Shown: positions 5,870 through 6,592 of the stretch, in pieces | How the letters are laid out: every line of letters begins with the position of its first letter | How positions within the stretch are numbered: the first letter of the stretch is position 1 | From: JACDAN01 sp036554945 | Lineage (GTDB): Bacteria > Actinomycetota > Thermoleophilia > Gaiellales > Gaiellaceae | Length of the DNA: 6,592 nt | NCBI GenBank assembly: GCA_036554945.1 | Contig: DATBMH010000056.1 | Span: 1 to 6,592 of the forward strand | Direction: 5' to 3' | The notes under the pieces: model-generated | Database searches by the model: none | Told to the model about the DNA's origin: nothing | Seen by the model: only the letters and a program-made list of their open reading frames with translations | Made by a program: the position numbers and the translations under genes

Positions 5870-6592
5870 CTACCCCTCGGACGCGCTGCCGCCGAACACG
5901 TCCTTGAACCGGTCGAGCTCGGCGCGGAGCTTGTCGGCGAGGTCGTCCGGCAGGTCCTTCTTCTCCCGGATCTCGGCGTAGATCGTCTCCTCGCTGCGCA
6001 GGTGCTCGCGGAGCTCGTCCTGGAAGCGCGGGACGTCCGCGACCTCGATGCCGTCGAGGTAGCCGTTGATCGCGGCGAAGATCGCGACGACCTGCTCCTC
6101 CATGGGCCACGGCTGGTACTGCGGCTGGTTGAGCGTCGCGACCATCCGCTCGCCGCGGGCCAGCGTCCGCTGGGTGGCGGCGTCGAGCTCGGAGCCGAAC
6201 TGCGCGAACGCCTCGAGCTCGCGGAACTGCGCGAGGTCGAGGCGGAGGCGTCCGGCGACCTTCCGCATCGCCTTGATCTGCGCGTTGCCGCCCACGCGCG
6301 ACACGCTGATCCCGACGTTCACGGCCGGGCGCACGCCCGAGTAGAACAGGTCGGGCTCCAGGTAGATCTGCCCGTCCGTGATCGAGATCACGTTGGTCGG
6401 GATGTACGCCGACACGTCGCCGCCCTGCGTCTCGATGATCGGGAGCGCGGTCAGCGAGCCGCCGCCCAGCTCCTGCGAGAGCTTGGCCGCGCGCTCGAGG
6501 AGGCGCGAGTGCAGGTAGAACACGTCACCGGGAAACGCCTCGCGACCCGGCGGCCGCCGCAGCAGCAACGACAGCTGCCGGTATGCCACGGC
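5870..6592 (-). CDS. atpA: F1Fo ATP synthase alpha subunit, C-terminal part (5' end beyond window)
   Basis: The last 240 codons of the alpha subunit, which alternates with beta in the F1 hexamer and binds regulatory nucleotide. The frame is open to the right edge, and the first codons (AVAYRQLSLLLRRPPGREAFPGD) are internal family sequence, so the GTG at 6589 is not a start. The fragment begins after the Walker A region. It retains the LLRRPPGREAFPGDVFYLHSRLLERAAKL block, the GGSLTALPIIETQGGDVSAYIPTNVISITDGQI block and VRPAVNVGISVSRVGGNAQ. The Arg of SVSRVG (fragment residue 99) is the alpha arginine that reaches into the catalytic site. The C-terminal helical domain ends SASEG. The TAG stop at 5870-5872 abuts the atpG ATG. 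About half of the protein, including the nucleotide P-loop, lies outside the window. Confidence 0.98.
   Translation of the reverse strand, partial: AVAYRQLSLLLRRPPGREAFPGDVFYLHSRLLERAAKLSQELGGGSLTALPIIETQGGDVSAYIPTNVISITDGQIYLEPDLFYSGVRPAVNVGISVSRVGGNAQIKAMRKVAGRLRLDLAQFRELEAFAQFGSELDAATQRTLARGERMVATLNQPQYQPWPMEEQVVAIFAAINGYLDGIEVADVPRFQDELREHLRSEETIYAEIREKKDLPDDLADKLRAELDRFKDVFGGSASEG

Noticed and set aside
4839..6110. A 423-codon minus-strand frame across atpG and the end of atpA
   Set aside because: It is a frame-shifted, arginine/alanine/proline-rich shadow of two well-recognised ATP synthase genes.
1..6592. CRISPR arrays, tRNA or rRNA genes, insertion sequences, defence or toxin-antitoxin genes
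   Set aside because: Nothing in the gaps or frames looked like any of these; all coding space is taken by ATP synthase and ABC transporter genes.

Overview
This is a high-GC window in which every gene I can support lies on the minus strand, so transcription runs from right to left. Two blocks are present. The gene families and the GC-rich, G/C-ending codon use suggest an actinobacterium, possibly the Thermoleophilia (Gaiellales/Solirubrobacterales type). That placement is an inference from style, not a demonstrated assignment.

Right block (about 4985-6592): the 3' part of atpA (F1 ATP synthase alpha subunit), running off the right edge, followed without a gap by a complete atpG (gamma subunit). 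The atpA stop codon directly abuts the atpG start codon. In most bacteria atpD and atpC come next. Here they do not: atpG is followed by a 198-bp spacer with several perfect hairpins and then an unrelated transporter locus.

Left block (1-4786): a peptide/nickel-type (Dpp/Opp) ABC importer in the order permease C, family 5 substrate-binding protein, permease B, ATPase D. The ATPase is cut by the left edge. The two permeases should form the membrane channel, the secreted binding protein should deliver substrate, and the ATPase should power import. A second ATPase (DppF/OppF type) may lie beyond the left edge. The substrate cannot be read from the sequence. The cassette is unusual in having the binding-protein gene between the two permease genes, and a strong symmetric intrinsic terminator sits directly after the binding-protein gene and before permease B.

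There is no stretch over 300 bp without a gene. The spacers are 198 bp (atpG to permease C), 130 bp (permease C to binding protein), 120 bp (binding protein to permease B) and 25 bp (permease B to ATPase). I saw no tRNA, rRNA, CRISPR array, insertion sequence or defence gene. I found no convincing undescribed system. The most noteworthy points are the interrupted ATP synthase gene order and the structured spacers around the transporter genes.
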